Shown piece by piece: positions 35,422 through 44,816 of a stretch of 64,000 bases of DNA (the stretch's first letter is position 1; the number at the start of each line of letters is the position of its first letter). This DNA is from Pseudomonas gingeri (lineage in GTDB: Bacteria > Pseudomonadota > Gammaproteobacteria > Pseudomonadales > Pseudomonadaceae). The DNA lies in contig NZ_JACAOS010000017.1 of NCBI RefSeq assembly GCF_013386165.1, positions 1-64,000 on the forward strand, given 5' to 3'. The position numbers and the translations under genes were made by a program. The notes below the pieces were generated by a model. That model ran no database searches. It was not told the DNA's origin and saw only the letters and a program-made list of their open reading frames with translations.

Positions 35422-38268
35422 ATGACGCGTACCCACGAAATTCGCCCGAACCTGGACGAGGGAATCGACCGTAAAGTCCTCAGCCAACTGCGTGCGCGCT
35501 TCCTGAAGCTCAACCAGGGACGTCTGGACCGTGCCCTTGAAGGTCTGTCACCGCGCCAACAGGTGGTGCTGAACCTGCTGCCGCTGTTTTTCCACGTCAA
35601 TCATCCGCTACTACCCGGTTATGTCTCGGGCAGTACCCCGGCCGGGCTGTCGCACTATGAGCCCGACGACCTGGCCCTGGCCGAAGCCCAGCGCCTGACT
35701 CGCTCCTTCTCCTACAAGACCCGCCACGGCAATCCGCCGCGGCCGATCCACGGCCTGTTCCTGATGGGCAGCCTCGGCACCCTGGCCCAGGCCGAGCAGA
35801 GCGACATGGACATGTGGGTCTGCCACGCCGGTGAACTGAGCCCGGGCGAATTGGCCGAACTGCGCAAGAAGTGCCAATTGCTGGAGGAATGGGCCGCCAG
35901 CCAGGGCGCCGAGGCGCATTTTTTCCTGATCGACCCGAGCCGCTTCGTCCGTGGCGAACGCGATACGCAACTGAGCTCGGAAGACTGCGGCACTACCCAG
36001 CATTACCTGTTGCTGGACGAGTTCTACCGCACTGCCATCTGGCTCGCCGGGCGCACACCATTGTGGTGGCTGGTGCCGGTGTACGAGGAACAGCACTACG
36101 ACCAGTACACCCACACCTTGCTGTCCAAGCGTTTTATCCGCGACAACGAAACCCTCGATCTCGGCCACTTGGCGCGGATCCCGCCAGGGGAATTCATCGG
36201 CGCCGGGCTCTGGCAACTGTTCAAGGGTATCGAGTCGCCCTACAAATCAGTGCTCAAGCTGCTGTTGATCGAGGTCTACGCCAGCGAACACCCCCATGTC
36301 GAATGCCTGAGCCTGCGCTTCAAGCAGGCGGTGTTCGCCAACCAGCTGGACCTCGACGAGCTGGACCCGTACATCGTGGTCTACCGGCGCATCGAGGAGT
36401 ACCTCAAGGCCCGCAACGAACCGGAACGCCTGGAACTGGTGCGGCGCAGCCTGTACCTGAAGGTCAACCGCAAGCTCACCGGCCAGAGCAGCCGCAACCA
36501 GAGCTGGCAGCGCCAGTTGCTGATGCGCCTGGCCACCGAATGGGGCTGGGATCGCCGGCAACTGGCGCTGCTCGACAGCCGCAGCCAGTGGAAAGTCCGC
36601 CAGGTCAGCGCCGAACGCCGGGCCCTGGTCACCGAGCTCAACTACAGCTATCGCTTCCTGACCCAGTTCGCCCGCACCGAACAGGCCGTCAGCCTGATCA
36701 ACAAGCGCGACCTCAATGTCCTCGGCCGCCGGCTGTACGCCGCGTTCGAGCGCAAGGCCGGAAAAATCGAGTTCATCAACCCCGGCATCGCCCCGGACCT
36801 GGCCGAAGACACCCTCACCCTGGTCCAGTCGCCGAACCGCAAGGAGCCGGGGCAAACCCACTGGGGCCTGTACAACGGCAGCCTGAACGCCCTGGAATGG
36901 GAAAACTTCGCGCCGATCAAGCGCAGCCGTGAACTGCTGGAACTGCTGACCTGGTGCCATCGCAACGGCGTAATCGACACCACCACGCGCCTGTCGCTGC
37001 ACCCTGGCAGCAGCGACCTGACCGAGTTCGAGCTGTTCAACCTGCTGGGCAGCCTGCAACAGACCCTGCCCCTGCCATTGGGCAGCGTCAGCGAGGACCA
37101 GTTGCTGCGCCCGAGTATCCCGGCGGAGGTGCTGATCCTGGTGAACATCGGAGTCGATCCGCTCAAGCATCACCGCGACCTGAATATCCTGATGACCACC
37201 GAGCGCACCGACTCCCTGAGTTACGCCGGCGTCAGGGAAAACCTGGTACTGACCCTCGACCAGGTCACGCTCAACAGCTGGAACGAAGTGCTGATCAACC
37301 GTTACCACGGCCCTCATGCACTGCTCGACTGCCTGCGCAACTACCTCAACCACTTGCCGATCGGACGCCAGCTACCACGGCTGCGGGTGCGCTGCTTCTG
37401 CCACAACCGCGCGCAGTTCATTGCCCAGCGGGTCGAGGAAGTGCTCAACACCGCCCAGGAACTGTTGCTTGGCAACCTCAACCATCGTTATCTGGTCCAG
37501 ATCCAGCAGCACTATCACGTATTGGAGTTGGTGCAGGGTCAAGTCAGGCATATCGCCCTCGACAGCCTGCCGGAGTTGCTCAACTACCTGAGCCAGGAGC
37601 TATCCGCCTACAGCCCGCTCTACGTGGACATCCGGGCGATGGAGGAACACGACCTGGCGCTGGTGCTGCCCATGGGCCAGCCCGAATGCGTGCAGGTGTT
37701 CTACCGGATCAACGAAACCCACGCCGACTTGTACGTGCTGGACGAGTTCAACGCCCTCTGGCAACAGCGCCTGCCGTTCCATGACGAGCTAAGCCTGCTG
37801 GTACCGCTGCAACGCTTCCTGCAGTCGATTCTCTACCGCCGCGAGGCGCTGATGCCGATGGAAACGGCACAGCCCTCGGCGGCGCTGGAAACCCTGTACT
37901 ACCAGTTGCTGCCCTCGGGCCCCGGGCGGGTACGCCGGGTCGAAACCCGGCCAGCACCGCAAACCCCGGTCAACAAGCCGTTCTACGACGTCCAGGCGAT
38001 TGTCGGCAAAGCCGGGACCGATGCGGTCCAGATCACCTTGTACTGCAATCAGCGGGAGTTTTCCGAACTGGAATATGGCGACCAGCTGTTTATCACGGTC
38101 GCTCGGGAAATCGTCGGGCAGCGCCGCGAAATCGAACGCTACCGCTGCTACATCACCGACCTGGACCTGAGCGCATTGATCGGTGACGGACAGGGTTCGA
38201 GCAACCTCTACCTGCGTTACAAGGCCGAGCTGGAAAGCGCGCTGAACCTGGCACTCGAACAGGTCTGA
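35422..38268 (+). CDS. cyaA: Class I adenylate cyclase
   Basis: A 948-residue cytoplasmic class I cyclase producing cAMP for the CRP-type regulator Vfr. The N-terminal catalytic domain has the nucleotidyltransferase-like signature LMGSLGTLAQAEQSDMDMWV (Gly-Ser plus Asp-x-Asp) and WWLVPVYEEQHYDQYTHTLL. The C-terminal half is the large regulatory region. The length is slightly greater than the enterobacterial enzyme. The product shares its gene symbol with unrelated toxin cyclases but is class I. Confidence 0.93.
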   Translation: MTRTHEIRPNLDEGIDRKVLSQLRARFLKLNQGRLDRALEGLSPRQQVVLNLLPLFFHVNHPLLPGYVSGSTPAGLSHYEPDDLALAEAQRLTRSFSYKTRHGNPPRPIHGLFLMGSLGTLAQAEQSDMDMWVCHAGELSPGELAELRKKCQLLEEWAASQGAEAHFFLIDPSRFVRGERDTQLSSEDCGTTQHYLLLDEFYRTAIWLAGRTPLWWLVPVYEEQHYDQYTHTLLSKRFIRDNETLDLGHLARIPPGEFIGAGLWQLFKGIESPYKSVLKLLLIEVYASEHPHVECLSLRFKQAVFANQLDLDELDPYIVVYRRIEEYLKARNEPERLELVRRSLYLKVNRKLTGQSSRNQSWQRQLLMRLATEWGWDRRQLALLDSRSQWKVRQVSAERRALVTELNYSYRFLTQFARTEQAVSLINKRDLNVLGRRLYAAFERKAGKIEFINPGIAPDLAEDTLTLVQSPNRKEPGQTHWGLYNGSLNALEWENFAPIKRSRELLELLTWCHRNGVIDTTTRLSLHPGSSDLTEFELFNLLGSLQQTLPLPLGSVSEDQLLRPSIPAEVLILVNIGVDPLKHHRDLNILMTTERTDSLSYAGVRENLVLTLDQVTLNSWNEVLINRYHGPHALLDCLRNYLNHLPIGRQLPRLRVRCFCHNRAQFIAQRVEEVLNTAQELLLGNLNHRYLVQIQQHYHVLELVQGQVRHIALDSLPELLNYLSQELSAYSPLYVDIRAMEEHDLALVLPMGQPECVQVFYRINETHADLYVLDEFNALWQQRLPFHDELSLLVPLQRFLQSILYRREALMPMETAQPSAALETLYYQLLPSGPGRVRRVETRPAPQTPVNKPFYDVQAIVGKAGTDAVQITLYCNQREFSELEYGDQLFITVAREIVGQRREIERYRCYITDLDLSALIGDGQGSSNLYLRYKAELESALNLALEQV

Positions 38269-38337
38269 GGGCACGGCTGGCGGTCGGGCGACTGCAACCC
38301 GCAGCGCCTGCGCCCGGTCAAGGGCGCCACGGCGGGT

Positions 38338-38751
38338 TCAGAGGTGGAAGTCGCCAGCGGCTTCCGGCTGGTATTCCACTTCCAGCAAGTTCAGCTTCAG
38401 GATCTTGCCACCCGGGGCCGGCCAATCGATGTGCTGGCCAACCTGCAAACCGAGCAACGCGCTGCCCACGGGCGCAAGAATGGAGATCCGTCCTTCATCG
38501 GCGTTGGCGTCCTGCGGGTACACCAGGGTCAGGTGGTAATCCTTGCCACTGCTTTCCTCACGGCAGTGCACCCGGGAATTCATGGTCACGACACCGGCGG
38601 GCACTTCTTCGTGGCCTACCACGCTTTCGGCTCGGTCCAGTTCGGTTTGCAACGCGATGACGCCGGGCAGCGTGTCATCCAGGCTGTCGATCAGGCGCTC
38701 CAGACGTTGCACGTCAAGGCGGGTGAGGATGATGGAAGGTGCGGTGCTCAT
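38338..38751 (-). CDS. rnk: Regulator of nucleoside diphosphate kinase (Rnk)
   Basis: A 137-residue Rnk protein: short N-terminal helical pair (ILTRLDVQRLERLIDSL) and a GreA/GreB-like C-terminal domain (VTMNSRVHCREESSGKDYHL, RISILAPVGSALLGLQVGQH). It binds RNA polymerase in the secondary channel in relatives and was first identified through effects on Ndk and alginate. The ATG at 38751 gives MSTAPSIILTR, the family start. A strong terminator upstream (38789-38816) separates it from cyaY/DUF1289. Confidence 0.92.
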   Translation of the reverse strand: MSTAPSIILTRLDVQRLERLIDSLDDTLPGVIALQTELDRAESVVGHEEVPAGVVTMNSRVHCREESSGKDYHLTLVYPQDANADEGRISILAPVGSALLGLQVGQHIDWPAPGGKILKLNLLEVEYQPEAAGDFHL

Positions 38752-38788
38752 GATCCAGGCAGACTCCTTTTTTCTGCACGATAAAAGC

Positions 38789-38816
38789 AAAACCCCGCCA
38801 GGAAAGGCGGGGTTTT
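38789..38816 (-). terminator. Rho-independent terminator of the cyaY-DUF1289 transcript
   Basis: A perfect 11-bp stem AAAACCCCGCC / GGCGGGGTTTT with a 6-base loop; on the minus strand the 3' arm ends in TTTT. It lies between DUF1289 and rnk. Confidence 0.88.
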
Positions 38817-38920
38817 CACGGGCCTCGTCAACGTGAGGCGTAGCCGGACACTACCACAGCGGCGTAAATACACAACCCGAGGCAGCTGGCGCTGAGGGTA
38901 CCTGTGGCGAGGTGGCTTCG

Positions 38921-39142
38921 TCAGGCCTGCGCCTTGCGCTGCATGGCCTGCTCGCAGATCACCCGGCGGCGGGCATCATCCGCCGAGCGCCACTCGCGAA
39001 TATCCTCGACGTGCCGAAAACAGCCGATACAAATTTTCTGCTCGTCCAGCCGACAAAGGCTCACACAAGGTGACGACACGGCCGAACTGACATTGCTGTA
39101 CAACGGCTTGGCGGGACGGACCGGGGCGGTTTGCTGCGTCAC
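38921..39142 (-). CDS. DUF1289 domain protein
   Basis: A 73-residue small protein with the DUF1289 cysteine pattern: SSPCVSLCRLDEQKICIGCFR (four Cys, likely a metal site), then EDIREWRSADDARRRVI. The GTG at 39142 lies two bases after the cyaY stop, so translation is probably coupled; the longer open frame overlapping cyaY is not credible. Function unknown. Confidence 0.82.
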   Translation of the reverse strand: MTQQTAPVRPAKPLYSNVSSAVSSPCVSLCRLDEQKICIGCFRHVEDIREWRSADDARRRVICEQAMQRKAQA

Positions 39143-39144
39143 GA

Positions 39145-39501
39145 TCAGATCTCTTCGAAATCCAGGTCGACATCGGCCTGTTCCAGGGTAAAGCGCGCCA
39201 GGATCTCGTTGAGCTTCTCTTCGCTCTTCACGCAGAACCAATAGCTGCCGTCTTCATCCTCGCTGCTGCTTTCCTTGTACTCGAAGTGATAGCCGCCGGT
39301 GGGCTTGGACGTCGCCAGCCAGAGCTGACGCAGAGGCTCCTGGCGACTGAAGATCAGTTGGCTGCCGCTTTCGAACTTCACAGTGAGCACGCCACCGGAG
39401 TTTTCCAGGTCCACATCCAGGCCACTCTCATCGAACACATCTTCCAGATTTTGCTGGGTGTTATCGACCAGATCGTGAAAACGGGCTTCAGTCAAACTCA
39501 T
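39145..39501 (-). CDS. cyaY: Frataxin-like iron-binding protein CyaY
   Basis: A 118-residue frataxin homologue that modulates iron-sulfur cluster assembly. It has the alpha-beta-alpha fold pattern: acidic first helix (EARFHDLVDNTQQNLEDVFD), strands VLTVKFESGSQLIFSRQEPL and RQLWLATSKPTGGYHFEY, and last helix EEKLNEILARFT. It is slightly longer than the enterobacterial protein because of an acidic loop (SSSEDEDGS). GAGG lies 8 bases before the ATG. It is divergent from lppL as in P. aeruginosa. Confidence 0.93.
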   Translation of the reverse strand: MSLTEARFHDLVDNTQQNLEDVFDESGLDVDLENSGGVLTVKFESGSQLIFSRQEPLRQLWLATSKPTGGYHFEYKESSSEDEDGSYWFCVKSEEKLNEILARFTLEQADVDLDFEEI

Positions 39502-39716
39502 TGCGCGAACCTCGAAAAATGCGTGTCCCTTCAAGCGTCGCAAGATACGAGCGCTCTCGGACGATGGCGAAGCATAACCACGTGGGGCCAAGAGTGACAT
39601 CAATAATCCACGCAACGGTAGCTGGGCGCCGCCGGACGGGCAGCGGCCCGCATAGGCAAGCCGACAGGTGGCCGGTATACTCCGGCGCAATTAATGCTTT
39701 TTCAAAGGATTTCGCC

Positions 39717-39878
39717 ATGAAGCGCCTGATCTCTTCCCTTGCTGCGCTCCTCGCGATCGCTTGCCTCGTCTCTGCCTGTGGTCAAAAAGGTCCGCTGTAT
39801 CTGCCCGACGACAGCCAGAACCCGAACGACCAGGCCAAGTCCTCGCAAGCCAAAGCGCACCAGAACGACACCTACTAA
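39717..39878 (+). CDS. lppL: Small lipoprotein LppL
   Basis: A 53-residue lipoprotein: signal peptide MKRLISSLAALLAIACLVSAC with lipobox VSAC, then GQKGPLYLPDDSQ, the LptM-like (formerly YifL) signature CGQKGPLYLP. In Escherichia coli LptM assists LptD/E maturation; a similar role here is inference from this motif. AAAGGA precedes the ATG. lysA follows after nine bases, in one operon. Confidence 0.9.
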   Translation: MKRLISSLAALLAIACLVSACGQKGPLYLPDDSQNPNDQAKSSQAKAHQNDTY

Positions 39879-39887
39879 GGGATCATC

Positions 39888-41135
39888 ATGGACGCTTTTA
39901 ACTACCGTGGCGGTGAGCTGTTCGCGGAAGGTGTAGCTTTGTCTGCCATTGCCGAACGTTTTGGCACGCCGACCTACGTCTACTCCCGCGCCCACATCGA
40001 GGCGCAGTACAACGCCTATGCCAATGCCCTCGAAGGCACGCCACACCTGGTGTGCTTCGCGGTCAAGGCCAACTCCAACCTGGGCGTACTGAACGTCCTC
40101 GCGCGGCTCGGTGCCGGGTTCGACATCGTCTCACGCGGTGAGCTGGAGCGTGTCCTGGCCGCCGGCGGCAGCGCGGACAAGATCGTTTTCTCCGGCGTCG
40201 GCAAGACCCGCGAAGACATGCGTCGGGCCCTGGAAGTCGGCGTGCACTGCTTCAATATCGAGTCCACCGACGAGCTGGAGCGCCTGCAAATCGTGGCGGC
40301 CGAGCTGGGCGTGCGTGCGCCGATCTCGTTGCGGGTCAACCCGGATGTCGACGCCGGCACCCACCCGTACATCTCCACCGGCCTCAAAGAGAACAAGTTC
40401 GGTATCGCCATTGCCGATGCCGAGGATGTCTACATCCGCGCCGCACAGCTGCCAAACCTGGAAGTGCTGGGCGTTGATTGCCATATCGGCTCGCAGTTGA
40501 CCAACCTGTCGCCGTTCCTCGATGCCCTCGACCGCCTGCTGGCGCTGATCGATCGGCTTGGCGAATGCGGCATCTACCTGCAGCACATCGATCTCGGTGG
40601 CGGTGTGGGCGTGCGTTATCGCGACGAAGAGCCACCGCAAGTCGGTGACTACATCAAGGCCGTGCGCGAGCGTATTGCCGGTCGCGACCTGGCGCTGCTG
40701 TTCGAACCGGGCCGCTACATCGTCGCCAATGCCGGCGTGCTGCTGACCCAGGTCGAGTACCTCAAGCACACCGAGCACAAGGATTTCGCCATCGTCGACG
40801 CGGCGATGAACGACCTGATCCGTCCGGCCCTGTACCAGGCCTGGATGGGCGTCAGCGCCGTGCGTCCGCGCGAGAGCGCCGGGCGGGTCTATGACATCGT
40901 CGGGCCGATCTGCGAGACCGGTGACTTCCTGGCCAAGGAACGTCAGCTTGCGCTGGAAGAAGGCGACCTGCTGGCCGTGCACTCGGCCGGCGCCTATGGT
41001 TTTGTCATGAGCTCCAACTACAACACTCGCGGCCGTGCCGCCGAAGTGCTGGTGGATGGCGAGCAGATGTTCGAAGTGCGTCGTCGCGAGACGGTCGCCG
41101 AGTTGTATGCCGGCGAAAGCCAGCTGCCGGAGTAA
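39888..41135 (+). CDS. lysA: Diaminopimelate decarboxylase
   Basis: A 415-residue PLP enzyme converting meso-diaminopimelate to lysine. The PLP lysine lies in LVCFAVKANSNLGVL, the substrate-binding His in DCHIGSQLTNLSPF, the phosphate-binding glycine-rich motif in DLGGGVGVRY, and the inter-subunit catalytic Cys in GPICETGDFLA. It lies between lppL and dapF (gap to dapF four bases); the dapF product's diaminopimelate is its substrate. Confidence 0.96.
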   Translation: MDAFNYRGGELFAEGVALSAIAERFGTPTYVYSRAHIEAQYNAYANALEGTPHLVCFAVKANSNLGVLNVLARLGAGFDIVSRGELERVLAAGGSADKIVFSGVGKTREDMRRALEVGVHCFNIESTDELERLQIVAAELGVRAPISLRVNPDVDAGTHPYISTGLKENKFGIAIADAEDVYIRAAQLPNLEVLGVDCHIGSQLTNLSPFLDALDRLLALIDRLGECGIYLQHIDLGGGVGVRYRDEEPPQVGDYIKAVRERIAGRDLALLFEPGRYIVANAGVLLTQVEYLKHTEHKDFAIVDAAMNDLIRPALYQAWMGVSAVRPRESAGRVYDIVGPICETGDFLAKERQLALEEGDLLAVHSAGAYGFVMSSNYNTRGRAAEVLVDGEQMFEVRRRETVAELYAGESQLPE

Positions 41136-41139
41136 GACC

Positions 41140-41970
41140 ATGCTGCTGCGTTTTACCAAGATGCACGGCCTGGGCAACGACTTCATGGTCCTCGACCTGG
41201 TCAGCCAGCACGCGCATATCCAGCCCAAGCACGCCAAGCAATGGGGTGACCGTCACACCGGGATCGGCTTCGACCAGTTGCTGATCGTCGAGGCGCCGAG
41301 CAATCCGGAAGTGGATTTCCGCTACCGGATCTTCAACTCCGACGGTTCGGAAGTGGAACAGTGCGGCAACGGTGCCCGCTGTTTCGCCCGTTTTGTGCTC
41401 GACAAGCGCCTGACCGCCAAGCGCCTGATCCGCGTCGAAACCAAGAGCGGGGTCATCGAGCTGGATGTCCGCCAGGACGGCCAGATCAGCGTGAACATGG
41501 GCCCGCCGCGCCTGGTGCCGGCCGAGATTCCGTTCCAGGCCGACCAGCAGGCCACGAGCTACAGCCTGGACGTCGACGGCCAGAACGTCGACCTGGCCGC
41601 CGTGTCCATGGGCAATCCCCATGCGGTGCTGCGGGTCAGCGACATCAACAGCGCGCCGGTGCATGAGCTGGGGCCAAAGATCGAACATCACCCGCGCTTC
41701 CCGGCCCGGGTCAACGTCGGCTTCCTGCAAGTGATTGACCGCCACCGCGCGCAACTGCGAGTCTGGGAGCGTGGCGCCGGGGAAACCCAGGCCTGCGGCA
41801 CCGGCGCCTGCGCCGCCGCGGTGGCCGCCATCAGTCAAGGCTGGATGGATTCGCCGGTAACCCTCGACCTGCCCGGCGGACGCTTGTCCATCGAATGGGC
41901 GGGTGTCGGCGAGCCGGTGATGATGACGGGTCCTGCCGTTCGGGTGTATGAAGGACAAGTGCGTCTATAA
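41140..41970 (+). CDS. dapF: Diaminopimelate epimerase
   Basis: A 276-residue cofactor-independent racemase making meso-diaminopimelate for peptidoglycan and lysine. Both catalytic cysteines are seen: QCGNGARCFARF and QACGTGACAAAVAA. The N-terminus MLLRFTKMHGLGNDFMV is characteristic. The ATG at 41140 lies four bases after the lysA stop. DUF484 follows in the same operon after 13 bases. Confidence 0.96.
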   Translation: MLLRFTKMHGLGNDFMVLDLVSQHAHIQPKHAKQWGDRHTGIGFDQLLIVEAPSNPEVDFRYRIFNSDGSEVEQCGNGARCFARFVLDKRLTAKRLIRVETKSGVIELDVRQDGQISVNMGPPRLVPAEIPFQADQQATSYSLDVDGQNVDLAAVSMGNPHAVLRVSDINSAPVHELGPKIEHHPRFPARVNVGFLQVIDRHRAQLRVWERGAGETQACGTGACAAAVAAISQGWMDSPVTLDLPGGRLSIEWAGVGEPVMMTGPAVRVYEGQVRL

Positions 41971-41983
41971 GCGAGCCAATACC

Positions 41984-42709
41984 ATGACCGATCAGCCTCA
42001 GGTTCCAGCCGAACAGCCCAACGAGTCGCCTGCACAGAGCCTTGAGGCGGCGCAGGTCGCCGCCTACCTGGAGGCTCATGCGGACTTCTTCGTCGAACAC
42101 GAAGAGTTGCTGCCGGCGCTGCGCATTCCCCATCGGCGCGGCGATACCGTGTCGCTGGTCGAGCGCCAGATGAAAATCCTCCGCGAGCGCAACATCGAGA
42201 TGCGCCATCGGCTGTCGCAGCTGATGGATGTCGCCCGGGACAACGATCGCCTGTTCGAGAAAACCCGCCGCCTGATCCTCGCGCTGATGGACGCCGCCAG
42301 CCTGGACGATCTGGTCATGGCCGTGGAAGACAGCCTGCGCCAGGACTTCCAGGTGCCCTTCGTCAGCCTGATCCTGTTCGGCGACAACGCCATGCCGGTG
42401 GGCCGCTGGGTCAGCCATGCCGAAGCCCAGCAAGCCATCGGTGGCCTGCTCTCGGAAGGCAAGAGCGTCAGCGGCAGCTTGCGCGAGCACGAACTGGACT
42501 TCCTGTTCGGCGAAGAACAGCGCAAGCAGATCGGCTCCACCGCGGTGGTCGCCATCAGTCATCAGGGCGTACATGGCGTTCTCGCCGTGGCCAGCCGCGA
42601 TCCGCAGCACTACAAAAGTTCGGTGGGCACCCTGTTCCTCAGCTACATCGCCGAAGTCCTGGGCCGCGTCGTTCCGCGCTTCACTCCCGCCCTGCGCTCG
42701 GTGCGCTAG
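41984..42709 (+). CDS. DUF484 family protein
   Basis: A 241-residue cytoplasmic protein with a coiled-coil (VERQMKILRERNIEMRHRLS) followed by a GAF-like domain (VPFVSLILFGDNAMPVGRWV; IGSTAVVAISHQGVHGVLAV). DUF484 is consistently encoded between dapF and xerC in gammaproteobacteria; its molecular function is not known. The stop lies two bases before the xerC start, suggesting coupled translation. Confidence 0.88.
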   Translation: MTDQPQVPAEQPNESPAQSLEAAQVAAYLEAHADFFVEHEELLPALRIPHRRGDTVSLVERQMKILRERNIEMRHRLSQLMDVARDNDRLFEKTRRLILALMDAASLDDLVMAVEDSLRQDFQVPFVSLILFGDNAMPVGRWVSHAEAQQAIGGLLSEGKSVSGSLREHELDFLFGEEQRKQIGSTAVVAISHQGVHGVLAVASRDPQHYKSSVGTLFLSYIAEVLGRVVPRFTPALRSVR

Positions 42710-42711
42710 CC

Positions 42712-43608
42712 ATGGAGCGACAGCTGGACGCCTACTGCGAGCACCTGCGCAGTGAGCGCCAGGTGTCGCCCCATACGCTGCAAGCCTATCGCCGCGACCT
42801 GAACAAGGTCCTGGCCTTTTGCACCAAGGAACAGATCGGCAACTGGAGCGCCCTGGATATCCAGCGCCTGCGCCGCCTGATCGCCCGCCTGCACCAGCAG
42901 GGCCAATCTTCCCGCAGCCTGGCACGCCTGCTTTCGGCGGTGCGCGGGCTGTACCTGTACCTCAACCGCGAAGGCCTCTGCAACCACGACCCGGCCACCG
43001 GCCTGGCACCGCCCAAGGGCGAACGGCGCCTGCCCAAGACCCTGGACACCGACCGCGCCCTGCAATTGCTCGACGGTGGGGTCGAGGACGACTTTATCGC
43101 CCGGCGCGACCAGGCCATTCTTGAGCTGTTCTACTCCTCGGGCCTGCGCCTGTCGGAGCTGACCGGCCTTGATCTGGAGCAGCTTGACCTGGCCGATGGC
43201 CTGGTTCAGGTCCACGGCAAAGGCAGCAAGACCCGCGTCCTGCCCATCGGCCGCAAAGCCCGGGAAGCCCTGCAGAACTGGCTGCCGTTGCGCGCCCTGA
43301 GCAATCCGCCGGACGATGCCGTGTTCGTCAGCCAGCAAGGCCGCCGCCTCGGGCCCCGGGCCATTCAATTACGGGTCAAAGCCGCCGGCGAGCGCGAACT
43401 GGGGCAGAACCTGCACCCGCATATGCTCCGCCACTCCTTCGCCAGCCACCTGCTGGAGTCGTCCCAGGACCTGCGTGCCGTGCAGGAACTGCTCGGCCAC
43501 TCGGACATCAAGACCACGCAGATCTACACCCACCTGGACTTCCAGCACCTGGCAACCGTCTATGACAGTGCCCATCCACGGGCCAAACGCAGCAAGGACC
43601 CTTCGTAA
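42712..43608 (+). CDS. xerC: Tyrosine recombinase XerC
   Basis: A 298-residue site-specific recombinase for chromosome dimer resolution at dif with XerD. It has a core-binding SAM-like N-terminal domain (YCEHLRSERQVSPHTLQAY). The catalytic domain shows the Arg in YSSGLRLSELTGL, Lys in HGKGSKTRVLP, HxxR in HPHMLRHSFASHLL, His in LLGHSDIKTTQIY and the nucleophilic Tyr of QIYTHLD. Its stop overlaps the HAD start by one base (TAATG). This is the housekeeping recombinase, not an island integrase. Confidence 0.95.
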   Translation: MERQLDAYCEHLRSERQVSPHTLQAYRRDLNKVLAFCTKEQIGNWSALDIQRLRRLIARLHQQGQSSRSLARLLSAVRGLYLYLNREGLCNHDPATGLAPPKGERRLPKTLDTDRALQLLDGGVEDDFIARRDQAILELFYSSGLRLSELTGLDLEQLDLADGLVQVHGKGSKTRVLPIGRKAREALQNWLPLRALSNPPDDAVFVSQQGRRLGPRAIQLRVKAAGERELGQNLHPHMLRHSFASHLLESSQDLRAVQELLGHSDIKTTQIYTHLDFQHLATVYDSAHPRAKRSKDPS

Positions 43609-44315
43609 TGACGATTCAGCTGATCACCTTCGACCTCGACGATACCCTGTGGGATACCGCGCCGGTGATCCACAGCGCGGAGACCGTTTTGCGCGAATGG
43701 CTGGCCGAGCATGCACCGAACCTGGGCGGCGTTCCGGTGGAACACCTGTGGGCGATTCGCGAACGGGTGTTGCTCAAGGAACCGACGCTCAAGCACCGCA
43801 TCAGCGCCTTGCGTCGGCGGGTGCTGTTCCATGCCCTGGAAGAGGCCGGTTACCCTCATGCGCGGGCTTCAGAACTGGCGGATGAGAGCTTCGAGGTGTT
43901 TATCCACGCCCGGCACCAGATCGAGGTGTTTCCGGAGGTCGAACCGACCCTGGAGGCCCTGGGCCGCTCCTTTGCCCTGGGGGTGGTGACCAATGGCAAT
44001 GCCGACGTACGCCGCCTCGGGCTTGCCGACTACTTCCGCTTTGCGCTGTGTGCCGAAGACATCGGCATCGCCAAGCCGGATGCACGGCTGTTCCATGAGG
44101 CCCTGGTGCGCGGCGGGAATGTGCCGGCCAGCGCGGCAGTGCACATCGGCGATCACCCCGGGGATGACATCGCCGGGGCCCAACAGGCGGGCCTGCGGGC
44201 GATCTGGTACAACCCGACGGGCAAGGCCTGGGAAGCCGACCGCCAGCCGGATGCGCAGGTTCGCAGCCTGACCGAGCTGCCGGCGCTGCTGGCCGGTTGG
44301 AATACCCCCGCCTGA
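43608..44315 (+). CDS. HAD superfamily hydrolase
   Basis: A 235-residue haloacid-dehalogenase-like phosphatase. Motifs are TFDLDDTLWD (nucleophile Asp and acid/base Asp), LGVVTNGNAD (motif II Thr/Ser region), GIAKPDARLF (motif III Lys) and HIGDHPGDDIAGAQQAG (motif IV). It is the last gene of lppL-lysA-dapF-DUF484-xerC-HAD, ended by the terminator at 44327-44357. Relatives include YigB-type FMN and sugar phosphatases; the substrate is not predictable. Confidence 0.9.
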   Translation: MTIQLITFDLDDTLWDTAPVIHSAETVLREWLAEHAPNLGGVPVEHLWAIRERVLLKEPTLKHRISALRRRVLFHALEEAGYPHARASELADESFEVFIHARHQIEVFPEVEPTLEALGRSFALGVVTNGNADVRRLGLADYFRFALCAEDIGIAKPDARLFHEALVRGGNVPASAAVHIGDHPGDDIAGAQQAGLRAIWYNPTGKAWEADRQPDAQVRSLTELPALLAGWNTPA

Positions 44316-44326
44316 TCCGCAGCCAT

Positions 44327-44357
44327 GAAAAAGCCCGCAGCGATGGCGGGCTTTTTC
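44327..44357. terminator. Bidirectional rho-independent terminator
   Basis: Stem GAAAAAGCCCGC / GCGGGCTTTTTC with a 7-base loop between the convergent HAD and sutA genes, with T-runs on both strands. Confidence 0.9.
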
Positions 44358-44384
44358 AACAAACCAGAAAACCGGCACTGAGAC

Positions 44385-44714
44385 TCAGATAGGCCGGCTA
44401 CCGTATTTGTTATCGGGCTTCTTGGGTGGATCAGCCACCACATTGGCCTCGACTTCCTGCACCTTGCCGCCACGCGCGAGGAACTCGTCCATGGCCTTGG
44501 CCAGGGCATCGCGTTCCTTGTTCTTGGCTTCAACACTCGGCAGTTCGTCAACCGATACCGCAGCCTTGGCCTTGCCTTTGGCAGTCGGTGCCGGCGCGTC
44601 ACCGCCATCGTCGTCGGCAACGTCTACGTCTTCAGCTGCCGCTTCCAGACCTTCTTCGGTTTCGTCGTCTTCACCGACCTCAAGGTCGTCGTTTTCCAGA
44701 TCATCGTCGCTCAT
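44385..44714 (-). CDS. sutA: RNA polymerase-binding regulator SutA
   Basis: A 109-residue, highly acidic and largely disordered protein (DDDLENDDLEVGEDDETEEG), with a short helical central region (VEAKNKERDALAKAMDEFLA) and a flexible C-terminus (DPPKKPDNKYGSRPI). This is the pattern of SutA, a Pseudomonas factor that binds RNA polymerase and boosts transcription during slow growth. It lies between the xerC operon and yjbQ. Function is taken from the P. aeruginosa homologue. Confidence 0.85.
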   Translation of the reverse strand: MSDDDLENDDLEVGEDDETEEGLEAAAEDVDVADDDGGDAPAPTAKGKAKAAVSVDELPSVEAKNKERDALAKAMDEFLARGGKVQEVEANVVADPPKKPDNKYGSRPI

Positions 44715-44816
44715 GTTCTACCTCATGACTTGCGAAAAGCAGATTAGTTATAGCCCAGCTACGCCGACTGTCGAAGGCCGCCGGAAAAAATTCAACATCC
44801 GCTGCATACCAGCGGC

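Noticed and set aside
35871..36932. 353-residue plus-strand frame inside cyaA
   Set aside because: It is an alternative frame of cyaA with Arg/Pro/Gly-rich composition and no start signal.
42712..43608. Possibility that the tyrosine recombinase is a mobile-element integrase
   Set aside because: Its place in the dapF-DUF484-xerC-HAD operon and its length identify the housekeeping XerC.
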